Source: Methanoregulaceae archaeon (GTDB taxonomy: Bacteria; Armatimonadota; Fimbriimonadia; Fimbriimonadales; Fimbriimonadaceae). From it: a stretch of DNA of 64,000 nucleotides. The position numbers and the translations under genes were made by a program. The notes under the pieces are model-generated. The model was given only the letters and a program-made list of their open reading frames with translations, ran no database searches and was not told where the DNA came from. Below are positions 1-7,877 of this stretch, one piece after another (position 1 is the first letter of the stretch; each line of letters begins with the position of its first letter). The DNA lies in assembly GCA_020850325.1 (NCBI GenBank), contig JADZEW010000001.1:1-64000 (forward strand), written 5' to 3'.

Positions 1-1164
1 CTGGAACTGGCTTCGGGGCATGACGTCGAGATCGGACCCGATCCGGGAGCGGCGATCCCCCTCGCCCAACCCGAAATCCTCGCCGAAATGGCGCCTGGGG
101 ATCGTCTGTTGCTGGGCGACGGAGACGTTGCGATCAAGCTCGCCGACCGGGTCGGAAGCAACTTCAGGGCGAGGGTTCTCGACGGCGGGACGGTGAAGTC
201 GAAGCAGGGCGTTACGTTGGTCGGGAAGGTTTTCGCCTGCGACTGCCTGACGGAGAAGGACCTCGCCGACCTCGATGAAGCACTGGCGGCGGATGTGGAC
301 TTTGTCGCGCTCAGTTACGTTCACAGCGCCGACGACATGCGCAAGCTGCGTCAGCGCGTGAAGCCACGCAAGCCCGACGTGAAGCTCTGCGCCAAGATCG
401 AGACCCGCGCCGCCTTGAAAGCCATCGACGAGATTCTGGGTGCCAGCGACCTCATCATGGTCGCTCGGGGCGATATGGGGCTCCAGATGGACATCGAGGA
501 CGTTCCGCTGGCGCAAAAACGGATCATCGCCAAATGCGGCGAGCGAGGCATTCCGGTGATCACCGCCACCCAGATGCTTGAGAGCATGATGCAGAACGCG
601 CGTCCGACCCGGGCAGAGGCCACGGACGTGGCGAACGCCATTTTGGACGGGACCGATGCGGTCATGCTCAGCGGCGAGACCGCGGCGGGCGCCCATCCCA
701 TCGAAGCCGTTCGTACCATGGCGCGGATTGCGGAGAAGGCAGAGACGGCGTTCGACCACGCTCGGCCTCTGCGCACATTCATGGAAGATCATGCCGGGCG
801 TACCGACCACACGCAAGCGGTTGCGGCGAGCGTGGTGCAACTTGCCGCGCTTACCAAGCCGAAAGCCATCGTGACCACCACCACCAGTGGTCAAACGGCC
901 CGGCTTGTCAGCCGCTTTCGTCCCAAAACGCCTATCCTCTGTGCCACCTGGAGCGCGAAGACCCAACACCAAATGGCGGTTGTGTGGGGTTGCGAGGCAA
1001 TCTTGATCGGCTTGCCGGCCACCACGGATGAAATCGTGGCGCGATCCCTGGAAGGTTTTGCCCGGGTCAAACGTCTTAAGGAAGGAGATCAGGTGATCGT
1101 GACCGCGGGCGTGCCTGCGGGTGTGCCAGGGCACACGAACATGATCCTGACCCAAACGGTGTAA
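1..1164 (+). CDS. pyk: Pyruvate kinase, 5' truncated by window edge
   Basis: The reading frame is open from base 1, so the true start lies upstream; 387 residues are visible. Pyruvate kinase converts phosphoenolpyruvate and ADP to pyruvate and ATP in the last step of glycolysis. The visible part carries the family signatures in order: VDFVALSYVHSADD, CAKIE (the active-site Lys-Ile-Glu strand), VARGDMG, ATQMLESM, and the block PTRAEATDVANAILDGTDAV followed by MLSGETA. A complete C-terminal regulatory domain ends with a GVPAGVPGHTNM-type motif. It is followed 6 bases later by a small membrane protein gene, so the two may be cotranscribed. Identification is secure. Confidence 0.96.
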   Translation: MELASGHDVEIGPDPGAAIPLAQPEILAEMAPGDRLLLGDGDVAIKLADRVGSNFRARVLDGGTVKSKQGVTLVGKVFACDCLTEKDLADLDEALAADVDFVALSYVHSADDMRKLRQRVKPRKPDVKLCAKIETRAALKAIDEILGASDLIMVARGDMGLQMDIEDVPLAQKRIIAKCGERGIPVITATQMLESMMQNARPTRAEATDVANAILDGTDAVMLSGETAAGAHPIEAVRTMARIAEKAETAFDHARPLRTFMEDHAGRTDHTQAVAASVVQLAALTKPKAIVTTTTSGQTARLVSRFRPKTPILCATWSAKTQHQMAVVWGCEAILIGLPATTDEIVARSLEGFARVKRLKEGDQVIVTAGVPAGVPGHTNMILTQTV

Positions 1165-1170
1165 CGAGAG

Positions 1171-1434
1171 ATGTCACGGAAGATTCTCTACAACGCGGTC
1201 GCGGTCGCCCTCGGGGTGGCGGTCGGTGTCGCCCTCAGCATTAAGCCTTGGCAGGCCTACCACGATCAGCGCATCAAGGCCGACGACGCCATCAGCCGTG
1301 CCGCCGAGATGCAGCGCCGGCAGTCCGAACTGGCGAGGGAGAAGGCATTGCTCGACACCCCTCTTGGCAAGGAAAAGCAGGCCCGCGAGAAGGGCTTCGT
1401 TAGGCCAGGCGAAACCCCGGTAGACAAGCCCTGA
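1171..1434 (+). CDS. Small single-pass membrane protein, FtsB/DivIC-like
   Basis: This 87-residue protein has one N-terminal membrane segment (about residues 7 to 24) followed by a charged, probably coiled-coil stretch (about 36 to 72). It ends in a REKGFVRPGETPV-type tail that resembles the end of the septum-formation-initiator (FtsB/DivIC) domain. That resemblance is a pattern match by eye, so a cell-division role is only a suggestion. It starts 6 bases after pyruvate kinase, and its TGA overlaps the ATG of the next gene by one base, which implies translational coupling. Confidence 0.6.
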   Translation: MSRKILYNAVAVALGVAVGVALSIKPWQAYHDQRIKADDAISRAAEMQRRQSELAREKALLDTPLGKEKQAREKGFVRPGETPVDKP

Positions 1435-2069
1435 TGGTCGCCTTCGTCGCCGCTTTGGCCCTTTCCCAACGTTCGCCCGCCCCTGCGGTGGCGGAGATTG
1501 CGATGCGATGGTCGGCAGCGGACGATTTGACTTTGGAGTGGACGTACCGCCAAGAGGAGACGATCCTCGCCAAGCCGCCCAAGGCCAAGGTCGCCTACTC
1601 GCGCGTGGCGGTCTCAAGCCGGATGGACGGAGCGGACGTGCCGGTGACGCCCGGTTTGGACCCGCACCGCTGGGAAGCGACCTGGGAGCCGGGCAAAGCT
1701 CCCGACCATGGCAAAGGCTTCACCGACTACTCGGAGCTACGCCTTCAGAGGCTGATCGACTTTGCGCCGCCCGCGACCTCCAAAGTCGAAGGTTCTTGGA
1801 CGCTTGACTTCCCAGAGATACCCATCGAACGCGCCCCGAAGGCGACCGCGAAATGGACCGTGGTGAAGGTAGCCGATGGCGCGGCGGAACTCAGGCTGGA
1901 ATACTCCGAGTCGGGCATCGACCGCCCGATGACGGCGACCGGCTCGGGGACCTACGACCTCAAACTCCAGCGCGTCGTGAAACTAGACGTCCAAGCCCTT
2001 CAGGCGCCCATTCCCGGCGGCACTGGCGACCTTGCCGAGTATCGGGTGAAGTACCGCGTCCTTCCGTAA
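1434..2069 (+). CDS. Hypothetical secreted protein
   Basis: This 211-residue protein of unknown function begins with a short hydrophobic stretch (residues 1 to about 20) that could be a signal peptide. The rest is rich in beta-type segments with many Trp, Glu and Lys residues and no motif I recognise. Its ATG overlaps the stop codon of the upstream small membrane protein gene, so the two are probably coexpressed. Length, start and codon use are all consistent with a real gene, but no function can be assigned. Confidence 0.7.
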   Translation: MVAFVAALALSQRSPAPAVAEIAMRWSAADDLTLEWTYRQEETILAKPPKAKVAYSRVAVSSRMDGADVPVTPGLDPHRWEATWEPGKAPDHGKGFTDYSELRLQRLIDFAPPATSKVEGSWTLDFPEIPIERAPKATAKWTVVKVADGAAELRLEYSESGIDRPMTATGSGTYDLKLQRVVKLDVQALQAPIPGGTGDLAEYRVKYRVLP

Positions 2070-2083
2070 AGGCAGGAGTGAAC

Positions 2084-2533
2084 GTGACGACCGAAGCGAA
2101 GCTAGCCGAGTTCGTAGCGGCGCAAGAAGCCGTCTACGACCAAGTCCGGCGCGAGTTGGCTGCTGGAAGAAAGACGTCGCACTGGATCTGGTTCATCTTT
2201 CCGCAGGTGGCCGGATTGGGGTTCAGCCCTATGTCACGGAAGTTCGGCCTCGCCTCCAAGGAGGAGGCGCTCAGCTACTTGAGACACGGAGTGCTGGGGC
2301 CGCGGTTGCGTGAATGCACGCAGATGATGCTCGCACGACCATCCCAGGCGGCGGAGACCATCCTGGGCGATATCGACGCCATGAAGTTTCGATCCTGCAT
2401 GACGCTCTTTGCGATGGTGGATCCAGGGGAGTCCGTGTTTCAATCCGCGCTCGACAGGTTCTTCGGCGGGGACGTCGACGCTCGTACGATTCAGCTCCTT
2501 GGCGAGAGCGGTGACGGCGAACGGGTTCCTTGA
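2084..2533 (+). CDS. DUF1810 family protein
   Basis: The product is 149 residues and matches the DUF1810 (calpastatin-like) family by the block KTSHWIWFIFPQVAGLG, the following MSRKFGL and the internal GDIDAMKFRSCMTLF. The function of this family is not established. I chose the GTG at 2084 because AGGAG (2074-2078) lies five bases upstream; an in-frame GTG at 2078 is the alternative. The reading frame stays open well upstream, but that part does not resemble the family. The gene follows the hypothetical secreted protein by 14 bases. Confidence 0.82.
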   Translation: MTTEAKLAEFVAAQEAVYDQVRRELAAGRKTSHWIWFIFPQVAGLGFSPMSRKFGLASKEEALSYLRHGVLGPRLRECTQMMLARPSQAAETILGDIDAMKFRSCMTLFAMVDPGESVFQSALDRFFGGDVDARTIQLLGESGDGERVP

Positions 2534-2535
2534 CA

Positions 2536-2557
2536 TAGGGTGCCAAATAGGGTGCCA
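2536..2557. repeat. Tandem 10-bp direct repeat
   Basis: TAGGGTGCCA occurs twice (2536-2545 and 2548-2557) separated by AA. It lies 68 bases beyond the 3' end of the leftward tRNA-Thr(GGT). Paired short direct repeats next to a tRNA 3' end can be integrase arm sites, so it may be a remnant of an attachment region, but no integrase is nearby. Confidence 0.4.
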
Positions 2558-2624
2558 CCCGGAACTTTGGGAATGGGAACGAACCAAATCCTGCCTTAAT
2601 GAGGCACGTTTCACGGCAGAGAAC

Positions 2625-2699
2625 TGGAGCCCTTGACGAGAATCGAACCCGTGACCTCTTCTTTACCAAAGAAGTGCTCTGCCGCTGAGCTACGAGGGC
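2625..2699 (-). tRNA. tRNA-Thr(GGT)
   Basis: Read on the minus strand the segment folds as a cloverleaf. The acceptor 5' strand GCCCTCG pairs with CAAGGGC with one mismatch. The D-arm begins AGCTCAGCGGCAGAGC. The anticodon stem CTTCT/AGAAG closes the loop TTGGTAA with anticodon GGT, the T-arm contains GGTTCGATTC, and CCA is encoded. It lies six bases downstream of tRNA-Tyr, so the two are probably one transcript. Confidence 0.95.
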
Positions 2700-2705
2700 A
2701 TTGTC

Positions 2706-2791
2706 TGGTGGGGAGTGTAGGATTCGAACCTACGTAGGCTTCCGCCGACAGATTTACAGTCTGTTCCCATTGGCCACTCGGGCAACTCCCC
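2706..2791 (-). tRNA. tRNA-Tyr(GTA)
   Basis: On the minus strand the acceptor GGGGAGT pairs perfectly with ACTCCCC. The anticodon loop CTGTAAA is closed by ACAGA/TCTGT and gives anticodon GTA. A long variable arm, as in bacterial class II tRNA-Tyr, precedes the T-arm GGTTCGAATCC, and CCA is encoded. It is upstream of tRNA-Thr in the same direction. Confidence 0.96.
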
Positions 2792-2896
2792 AGACGGACG
2801 CGGATTTATACCCGATTCTCGGCGCGAATAGCTCGGATTGCGACTACTGGCTCGGGGTTGCGCAGCTTTGCGCAGATATCGCACCGGTAGCCTGGC

Positions 2897-2963
2897 GCGC
2901 TCGGGTTTGTACGGGTTGGCTCCGGACCCGAACCGCCCCAAGCCAACCCGATCCAAACCGCGC
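2897..2963. repeat. Imperfect inverted repeat in an intergenic gap
   Basis: The gap 2792-3023 holds no convincing gene. Within it GGGTTGGCT (2913-2921) is perfectly complementary to AGCCAACCC (2941-2949). The arms extend imperfectly to GCGC...GGTTTG on the left and CCAAACCGCGC on the right. There is no T-run, so it is not a classical terminator. The gap also carries many short CCGAACC/GGGTT variants. Confidence 0.45.
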
Positions 2964-3023
2964 AAAATCCGAGCTAACCCGAGCCATCCTCGGCAATTCT
3001 CGAACCTGAGCGAACCTTTCCCC

Positions 3024-3053
3024 TTGACTTTCCAGTCCTTTCCGATGTAACGT
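3024..3053 (+). promoter_or_regulatory. Candidate sigma-70-type promoter for the stalk-domain gene
   Basis: TTGACT (3024-3029) and TAACGT (3048-3053) are separated by 18 bases and precede the ATG at 3093 by about 40 bases. A purine-rich ribosome site AGAGGGG (3084-3090) lies just before that ATG. The -35 match is good and the -10 match moderate. Confidence 0.45.
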
Positions 3054-3092
3054 AGAGTGTCGCTGGCAGTGCGGGCTGCCAAAAGAGGGGTT

Positions 3093-4526
3093 ATGGGTAC
3101 CAAGAAGACATTGATCGCATCGCTCGGCGTGCTTGCCGGGCTCACCATGCTGTCGGCCAACGCAGTCGCGCTTGCGCTACCGGTGGATGAGGCCAAGATT
3201 CTCATCGACCGCGCGCAGAACAGTCCGACGCTCAACATTCGATTCAGCGGCGTCGCCGCGGCGATGGTTGAACTCCGGGTGAACGGGACGAGTTTCGGAA
3301 CCCGTGCCGTAGAGGCCAAGAGCAAGAAGGGTGAGACGAGCTTCACGCTCGATCCGAGCCTCCTCAGCGAGGGCGACAACGAAATCGAGGTTCGCCTGTT
3401 CGATAAGGATGGCCGCCTGCTCGGCACCGAGCGAAGCATCGTGACGACCGACGTGGGTGACCGCGGTCCGGTCTACCTGGTTCAACCCAAGGTCGGCGCG
3501 ACCGTCATGGGTCCCATGGAGATCAAAGTTGGCTTTGGTCGCGACATGCGCAACAGCTATGTCAGTTTCTTCATCAACGGCCAGTTCAGGTCGATGACCA
3601 ACGTCGCTCCGTTCTCGTTCATCTGGGATACGTCACGTGAAGCCAACGGCTGGCATGAGGTCGAGGCCTGGGTGGTAGACGATACGAGCAACACCTTCAA
3701 GACCCGCAAGGTGAAGGTGTTCGTCAATAACCCCGGCGGACGCACCAATCGCGTACCGGAGCCCAAGGTCGAGCCTAAAGTCGAGCCCAAGGTAGCCGTA
3801 CCCACTCCGAAGCCCGCGGTTGCCACGCCGACGCCTGCGAAGCCGACGACCGGAACATCGACGGCCGTTACCGTGGCAGCCGCAGTCGTTCCTACCGTTG
3901 CCGCTACTCAAGCGGTTAATGCGGTCAAGCCGATCACGGCTCCGCGCACTGCCCTGAAGACCATCGACGGCGGACAAGCCGTTAGCATGGGCACCCGCAA
4001 CGTCACTCCAGGGGTCACGACCGTCGCTCAGGACACGAAGCCGACGGCCAGCCTGAAGAGTGCGATCGACGTTAAGGTCAGCAATCCGAAGACGTCCGCG
4101 GCTGCTACGGCCGCAACGATGAGCACGGGCCGAATCGCGATCGAAAGAGGTCAGCGACTGCCCAACATCGGCACGTTCAACATCATGCTGAACTCCGCCT
4201 TGGTCGAGTTCGACGTCCAACCTCGAGTCCAGGACGGCGTGGCCCTCACCCCGTTCCGCGCGCTCTTTGAGCAAGCGGGCGGCAAGGTCGATTGGGAGAA
4301 CTTGTCGAAGGTGCTCACCGCGTCGGGAATGGGCAAGGATGTCTACATCAAGGTCGGCGAGCGAAGCGCGCTCGTGAACAAGATCGAGGTGTCGATGGAA
4401 CTCGCCGCCTTCATTGAGCGGGGCCGCACGATCGTTCCGCTGTCCTTCATTCGGGAGAGCCTGGATGTCGAAGTGGACTTCGATCCGGAGACCGGGCACG
4501 TGCTCATTTCCAAGAAGAAGAGCTAA
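3093..4526 (+). CDS. Secreted stalk-domain (copper amine oxidase N-like) protein
   Basis: The product is 477 residues. An N-terminal signal peptide (residues 1 to about 26, MGTKKTLIASLGVLAG onward) is followed by two Ig-like beta segments (about 40 to 215). A Pro/Thr/Ala/Val-rich linker (about 220 to 355) includes a short VEPK repeat. The C-terminal domain (about 375 to 475) has the stalk/CuAO-N pattern VALTPFRALFEQAGGKVDW and later IVPLSFIRESLDVEVDFD. Such domains are typical of cell-surface proteins and do not imply amine oxidase activity. I chose the ATG at 3093 because AGAGGGG lies just upstream, and an in-frame ATG 36 bases earlier would spoil the signal peptide. A strong terminator follows. 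Confidence 0.85.
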   Translation: MGTKKTLIASLGVLAGLTMLSANAVALALPVDEAKILIDRAQNSPTLNIRFSGVAAAMVELRVNGTSFGTRAVEAKSKKGETSFTLDPSLLSEGDNEIEVRLFDKDGRLLGTERSIVTTDVGDRGPVYLVQPKVGATVMGPMEIKVGFGRDMRNSYVSFFINGQFRSMTNVAPFSFIWDTSREANGWHEVEAWVVDDTSNTFKTRKVKVFVNNPGGRTNRVPEPKVEPKVEPKVAVPTPKPAVATPTPAKPTTGTSTAVTVAAAVVPTVAATQAVNAVKPITAPRTALKTIDGGQAVSMGTRNVTPGVTTVAQDTKPTASLKSAIDVKVSNPKTSAAATAATMSTGRIAIERGQRLPNIGTFNIMLNSALVEFDVQPRVQDGVALTPFRALFEQAGGKVDWENLSKVLTASGMGKDVYIKVGERSALVNKIEVSMELAAFIERGRTIVPLSFIRESLDVEVDFDPETGHVLISKKKS

Positions 4527-4545
4527 AACTTAGCTAAAGCTAGCT

Positions 4546-4584
4546 GAGGGCGTCACTCCAAACGCGTGGCGCCCTCTTTGTTTT
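4546..4584 (+). terminator. Rho-independent terminator
   Basis: GAGGGCG (4546-4552) pairs with CGCCCTC (4570-4576), followed by CTTTGTTTT-type T-rich sequence. It ends the stalk-domain gene transcript. Confidence 0.85.
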
Positions 4585-4641
4585 GCCTGATGATCGCAGT
4601 TCGAAGCTGCCGACAATCCTACGTGGGAGAGCGCACCCGCC

Positions 4642-5856
4642 ATGAAGGGATCGTGCAGCGTCGGAAGATTGTTGATCGCCTGTGCGGCCGGACTGGCTGC
4701 AGGGGCCGCATCCGTGCACGCGCTTGTCGCCGCTGAACCCCTGCTCTGGGGAGCGCTTGGCCTGTTCATTCTTGGGCTTGGGATCTCACTTCACCGAACC
4801 CACCACCAACACCTCGAGTTGGAGTCCATCAAGAACCAAGCGATCAGCCTCGAGTCATCCTATGCTCGACTGGTCGAGAATCTGCCCATTGGGCTCTTCA
4901 TCCGCAGCCATGGACGGTTTGTCAGCACGAACTGGGCTTGGGATGAACAACTCATGCGTGAACCAGGAATCACTCCAGAACAGGCGTTTGCCCGTGCCGT
5001 CCCCGAGGAAGAACGACCTCTCGTCGAATGGCAGATAATCGAAGGAGAAGTGCGCGAAGAGCCGATCCGGATCGAGTACCGGGTGAACGACTCGGCCACC
5101 GGCGAGCGGTTCCTCGAGTGGCGCTCCGTCCCGGTCTACAAGACAGACGGCGAACTAGAGCACTTTATTGGGTTTAACCTAGACGTAACCGAAGCGAAGC
5201 AGGCGGCGCTCGCTCTACAAGACAAGAACCGAATCTTAACCGAGACATACGATCAACTGGAGGCTAATCTCGAGGCGATGGTGCGGTCCCTCGTCAAAGC
5301 AATCGAAGCAAAGGACCCCTACACGGCAGGCCATACCGAGCGAGTCATGCGCTACGCGCTTAAGCTCGCGGATGAGATCGGACTAGCGGAAGCGGACCGT
5401 ATCACCCTGCGCATGGGCACCTTGCTCCACGACATCGGCAAGATCGGCATCCCGGATCACATCCTTACCAAGCCCTCAGGGCTCACCGATGAGGAGTTCG
5501 AGATCATCAAGCAGCACCCGTTTATCGGGGCGAATGTGATCCAGGACATTCCCCACTTCAAGGACTGCGTGCCCATTGTTCGCTGGCACCATGAACGGCT
5601 CGACGGCCGCGGCTATCCTGACGGGCTCAAAGGTGATGAGATTCCGCTACTGGTGCGCATCGCGACGATCGCGGACATGTACGACGCCATGACCTCAACG
5701 CGCGCCTATCGGCACGCCATGAGCTCCCAGCAAGCCCTCGACGAACTAAGGAAGGACGTCATGCGGGGCGGCACAGATCCGGAGTTGGTCGCGACGTGGG
5801 AAGTCATCCTTCGACGCGAAGGACTCCTCGACACTTCGGCAGAGCGCGCCGCTTAG
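4642..5856 (+). CDS. Membrane-bound PAS/HD-GYP signalling protein
   Basis: This 404-residue protein probably hydrolyses cyclic di-GMP. Two membrane segments (about residues 8 to 30 and 33 to 50) precede a PAS domain (about 72 to 185) and a short coiled-coil linker. The HD-GYP domain (about 210 to 390) keeps the metal-binding pair in LLHDIGKIGIPDHIL and the signature HHERLDGRGYP. No response-regulator receiver domain is present, so the PAS region is the likely sensor. Its stop overlaps the stop of the convergent Fe-S carrier gene by four bases. No clear ribosome site precedes the ATG. Confidence 0.9.
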   Translation: MKGSCSVGRLLIACAAGLAAGAASVHALVAAEPLLWGALGLFILGLGISLHRTHHQHLELESIKNQAISLESSYARLVENLPIGLFIRSHGRFVSTNWAWDEQLMREPGITPEQAFARAVPEEERPLVEWQIIEGEVREEPIRIEYRVNDSATGERFLEWRSVPVYKTDGELEHFIGFNLDVTEAKQAALALQDKNRILTETYDQLEANLEAMVRSLVKAIEAKDPYTAGHTERVMRYALKLADEIGLAEADRITLRMGTLLHDIGKIGIPDHILTKPSGLTDEEFEIIKQHPFIGANVIQDIPHFKDCVPIVRWHHERLDGRGYPDGLKGDEIPLLVRIATIADMYDAMTSTRAYRHAMSSQQALDELRKDVMRGGTDPELVATWEVILRREGLLDTSAERAA

Positions 5857-6227
5857 CGGCAACCGCAGCTGCCGCAACCACCCGCGCCAGCTTCGGAATC
5901 TTCGGTCTTAAACGAAGACCCACAGCCGCACGAGCTGGTCGCGTTCGGGTTTTCAATCTTGAAGCCGCCGCCCATCGCGTCATCGACATAGTCGACGCTG
6001 CTTCCGGTCATATACTTCAAGCTCAGCGGATCGACAACGATCTTCACGCCCTCTTGCTCGAACAGCTCGTCTTCCGCGTCTGGCTGGCCCTCGTCGAGCG
6101 CCATTCCGTAGGACAAACCTGAACATCCACCGCCAGCGACCCAGACTCTAAGAGCGGCGCTGGGGTTGCCTTGCGATTCCATCAAATCCTTCAACTCGGT
6201 AAGGGCGCGGGGGGTTAGGGTGATCAT
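5853..6227 (-). CDS. A-type iron-sulfur carrier (IscA/ErpA/HesB family)
   Basis: This 124-residue protein delivers Fe-S clusters to apoproteins. The three conserved cysteines are present in AGGGCSGLSYGM (about residue 35) and SSCGCGSSF (about 99 to 101). A C-terminal tail GGCGSCGCR adds three further cysteines beyond the usual family end. The gene is divergent from a ferredoxin gene whose product needs such clusters, so a shared control region (6228-6319) is plausible. A TACAAT box on the minus strand (6256-6261) lies about 30 bases before the ATG. Confidence 0.93.
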   Translation of the reverse strand: MITLTPRALTELKDLMESQGNPSAALRVWVAGGGCSGLSYGMALDEGQPDAEDELFEQEGVKIVVDPLSLKYMTGSSVDYVDDAMGGGFKIENPNATSSCGCGSSFKTEDSEAGAGGCGSCGCR

Positions 6228-6319
6228 CTTGACTTGTTACTCCAGATTCCTCTCTATTGTATACGACGCGAGCTCGCCGAGTGCGGCGTCCCGCCAGAAT
6301 CGTATGCCACAATCTATTG

Positions 6320-6571
6320 ATGCCATACGTTGTGACCGAAGCCTGCATTGGCGTGAAAGACAAGTCCTGCATGACCGTTTGCCCGGTGGACTGCATTTAC
6401 GAAGGCGACGACATGGTCTACATCAACCCGGACGAGTGCATCGACTGCGGCCTGTGCGAGCCCGAGTGTCCGGTCACGGCGATTTTCGTGGATAGCGACG
6501 TTCCGCCGAACCTGCGCGACTACATCGAGCGCAACGCGGAGATTGGCCGAAAGCTCTCGGCCGCGAAGTAG
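6320..6571 (+). CDS. Ferredoxin, 7Fe or 2[4Fe-4S] type
   Basis: This 83-residue soluble electron carrier starts MPYVVTEACIGVKDKSC, the usual beginning of bacterial FdxA-like ferredoxins. The first cluster motif has C-x7-C-x3-C-P spacing, typical of a [3Fe-4S] or altered site. The second is CIDCGLCEPECPV, a classical [4Fe-4S] motif. I chose the ATG at 6320 because the family begins there; sequence further upstream is open but unrelated. CACAAT (6308-6313) ends six bases before the ATG, so the transcript may be leaderless. It is divergent from the IscA-type carrier gene. Confidence 0.95.
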   Translation: MPYVVTEACIGVKDKSCMTVCPVDCIYEGDDMVYINPDECIDCGLCEPECPVTAIFVDSDVPPNLRDYIERNAEIGRKLSAAK

Positions 6572-6605
6572 GTCCGACCACCGAGACTAGCGCGTCTCTT
6601 GCTTC

Positions 6606-7124
6606 ATGGAAGCGCGCGCTTGTGCATTTATGGGGTCGCGGCTCTTGGCCGTCTACTTGCTCGTTCAAGGCGTCTACGGGGCCTCGAACGCCTTCGCAAC
6701 CTACCAGGCGTTTCAGATGTACGGCGAGGTGCCCCGATACCTTGCCCTCTATGCGTGGACTCCCGCCTCGGCTTTGGCCGCTTCGTTGATCAATCTGGGG
6801 GCGTGCTACGTCCTCTGGGTCCATGCAGGCTGGGTCGCCGGGCTGGTCTCTGAGCAGCGGACCGCGCCGGCATCGCCAAGTTCGTCTTGGCCCACCCTGG
6901 CCTACCGAGCCATCGGTTTGGTCACTCTGATCAACCACCTCCCGTCGCTGGTTTACTTCATCGATCTTAGTCGGCAGCCTGCGCCCGACCCCACCGTGAC
7001 GGGTCAGTTGATCGCCTGCTCCATCTTAGTTGCCGTGTCGCTCGCGCTGATCATCGGTGCCGATCGCTTCCGCGGATTCATCAACGCCGCCGGACCCGGA
7101 CCCAGCGAACCCGGCGAGCGGTAG
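6606..7124 (+). CDS. Hypothetical multi-pass membrane protein
   Basis: The 172 residues contain about four hydrophobic helices (near residues 10 to 32, 46 to 80, 98 to 118 and 134 to 152) and a short hydrophilic C-terminus. No family motif is recognised. It is followed 12 bases later by a GT2 glycosyltransferase and then a methyltransferase, and may belong to the same transcription unit. Its stop codon TAG forms the first three bases of a TAGAAT hexamer preceding the next gene. Confidence 0.7.
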   Translation: MEARACAFMGSRLLAVYLLVQGVYGASNAFATYQAFQMYGEVPRYLALYAWTPASALAASLINLGACYVLWVHAGWVAGLVSEQRTAPASPSSSWPTLAYRAIGLVTLINHLPSLVYFIDLSRQPAPDPTVTGQLIACSILVAVSLALIIGADRFRGFINAAGPGPSEPGER

Positions 7125-7136
7125 AATCGGCAAGCC

Positions 7137-7874
7137 TTGGCTATTCCGCGACTCGCCGTGGTCATCCCGGCCTATAACGAAGCCGCCCGCATCCTGCCCA
7201 CCTTGGAGCGGGTACGCGAGTATCTGACCGCCCAACCCTACACCTGGACGGTTACCGTCGTGAGCGACGGCAGCAAGGATGAGACCAATGAAATGGTCCG
7301 ACACTTTATCACATCCGACGATCGGTTCCGCTTGATCGAGTCCGTGCCCAACCGAGGCAAGGGGTTCGTTGTCCGTCGCGGGATGGTCGAGTGCGAGGGC
7401 GAGTGGAAGCTATTCTCCGATGCCGACCTCGCCGCGCCGATCGAGGAAATCGAGAAGTTGTGGCCCGCGGTCGAGAATGCGCCCATCGCGATCGGGTCGC
7501 GTCCCATGCGGGAGAGCCGTCTGGAGAAACGTCAACCGCTCTACCGCGAGATGCTGGGACGGCTTGCCAATAAGCTGATCCAAGCCTTGGCCGTTCCGGG
7601 CATTCAGGACACCCAATGCGGATTCAAGCTATTCCGGTCCGACGTCGCCGAAGATGTGTTCTCGCGCTGCAAGCTGAATGGATTCAGCTTCGACTTTGAG
7701 TCGCTAATGATCGCGCGGGATCTCGGATACGAGATCGCCGAGGTGCCGATTCGCTGGTCGCACCAAGAAGGCTCCAAAGTGGTCATGTGGCGAGACGTAC
7801 CGAAGTCGCTGATCGACCTCGTGAAGCTGCGATTGCTGGGCATGGCCAGACGGTTGGCCAAGGATACGACGTAG
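7137..7874 (+). CDS. GT2 glycosyltransferase, dolichyl/polyprenyl-phosphate glucosyltransferase-like
   Basis: This 245-residue protein has a GT-A fold: VVIPAYNEAARI at residues 8 to 19, the nucleotide-sugar site VVSDGSKDET and the acceptor-side metal motif LFSDADLAAP. The later block DTQCGFKLFR with FSFDFESL and VPIRWSHQEGSKV is typical of DPM1/ALG5-like enzymes, which load a sugar onto a polyprenyl phosphate. There is no C-terminal membrane segment. The start is TTG, with TAGAAT (7122-7127) nine bases upstream and no Shine-Dalgarno sequence. It is followed by a methyltransferase gene after three bases. Confidence 0.88.
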   Translation: MAIPRLAVVIPAYNEAARILPTLERVREYLTAQPYTWTVTVVSDGSKDETNEMVRHFITSDDRFRLIESVPNRGKGFVVRRGMVECEGEWKLFSDADLAAPIEEIEKLWPAVENAPIAIGSRPMRESRLEKRQPLYREMLGRLANKLIQALAVPGIQDTQCGFKLFRSDVAEDVFSRCKLNGFSFDFESLMIARDLGYEIAEVPIRWSHQEGSKVVMWRDVPKSLIDLVKLRLLGMARRLAKDTT

Positions 7875-7877
7875 CGC

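Noticed and set aside
2690-3439. Open frame of 249 codons on the minus strand
   Set aside because: It runs through both the tRNA-Tyr gene and the start of the stalk-domain gene, so it cannot be a normal gene.
4642-5856. Possible GGDEF domain in the signalling protein
   Set aside because: No GGDEF-type motif is present; only PAS and HD-GYP parts are visible.
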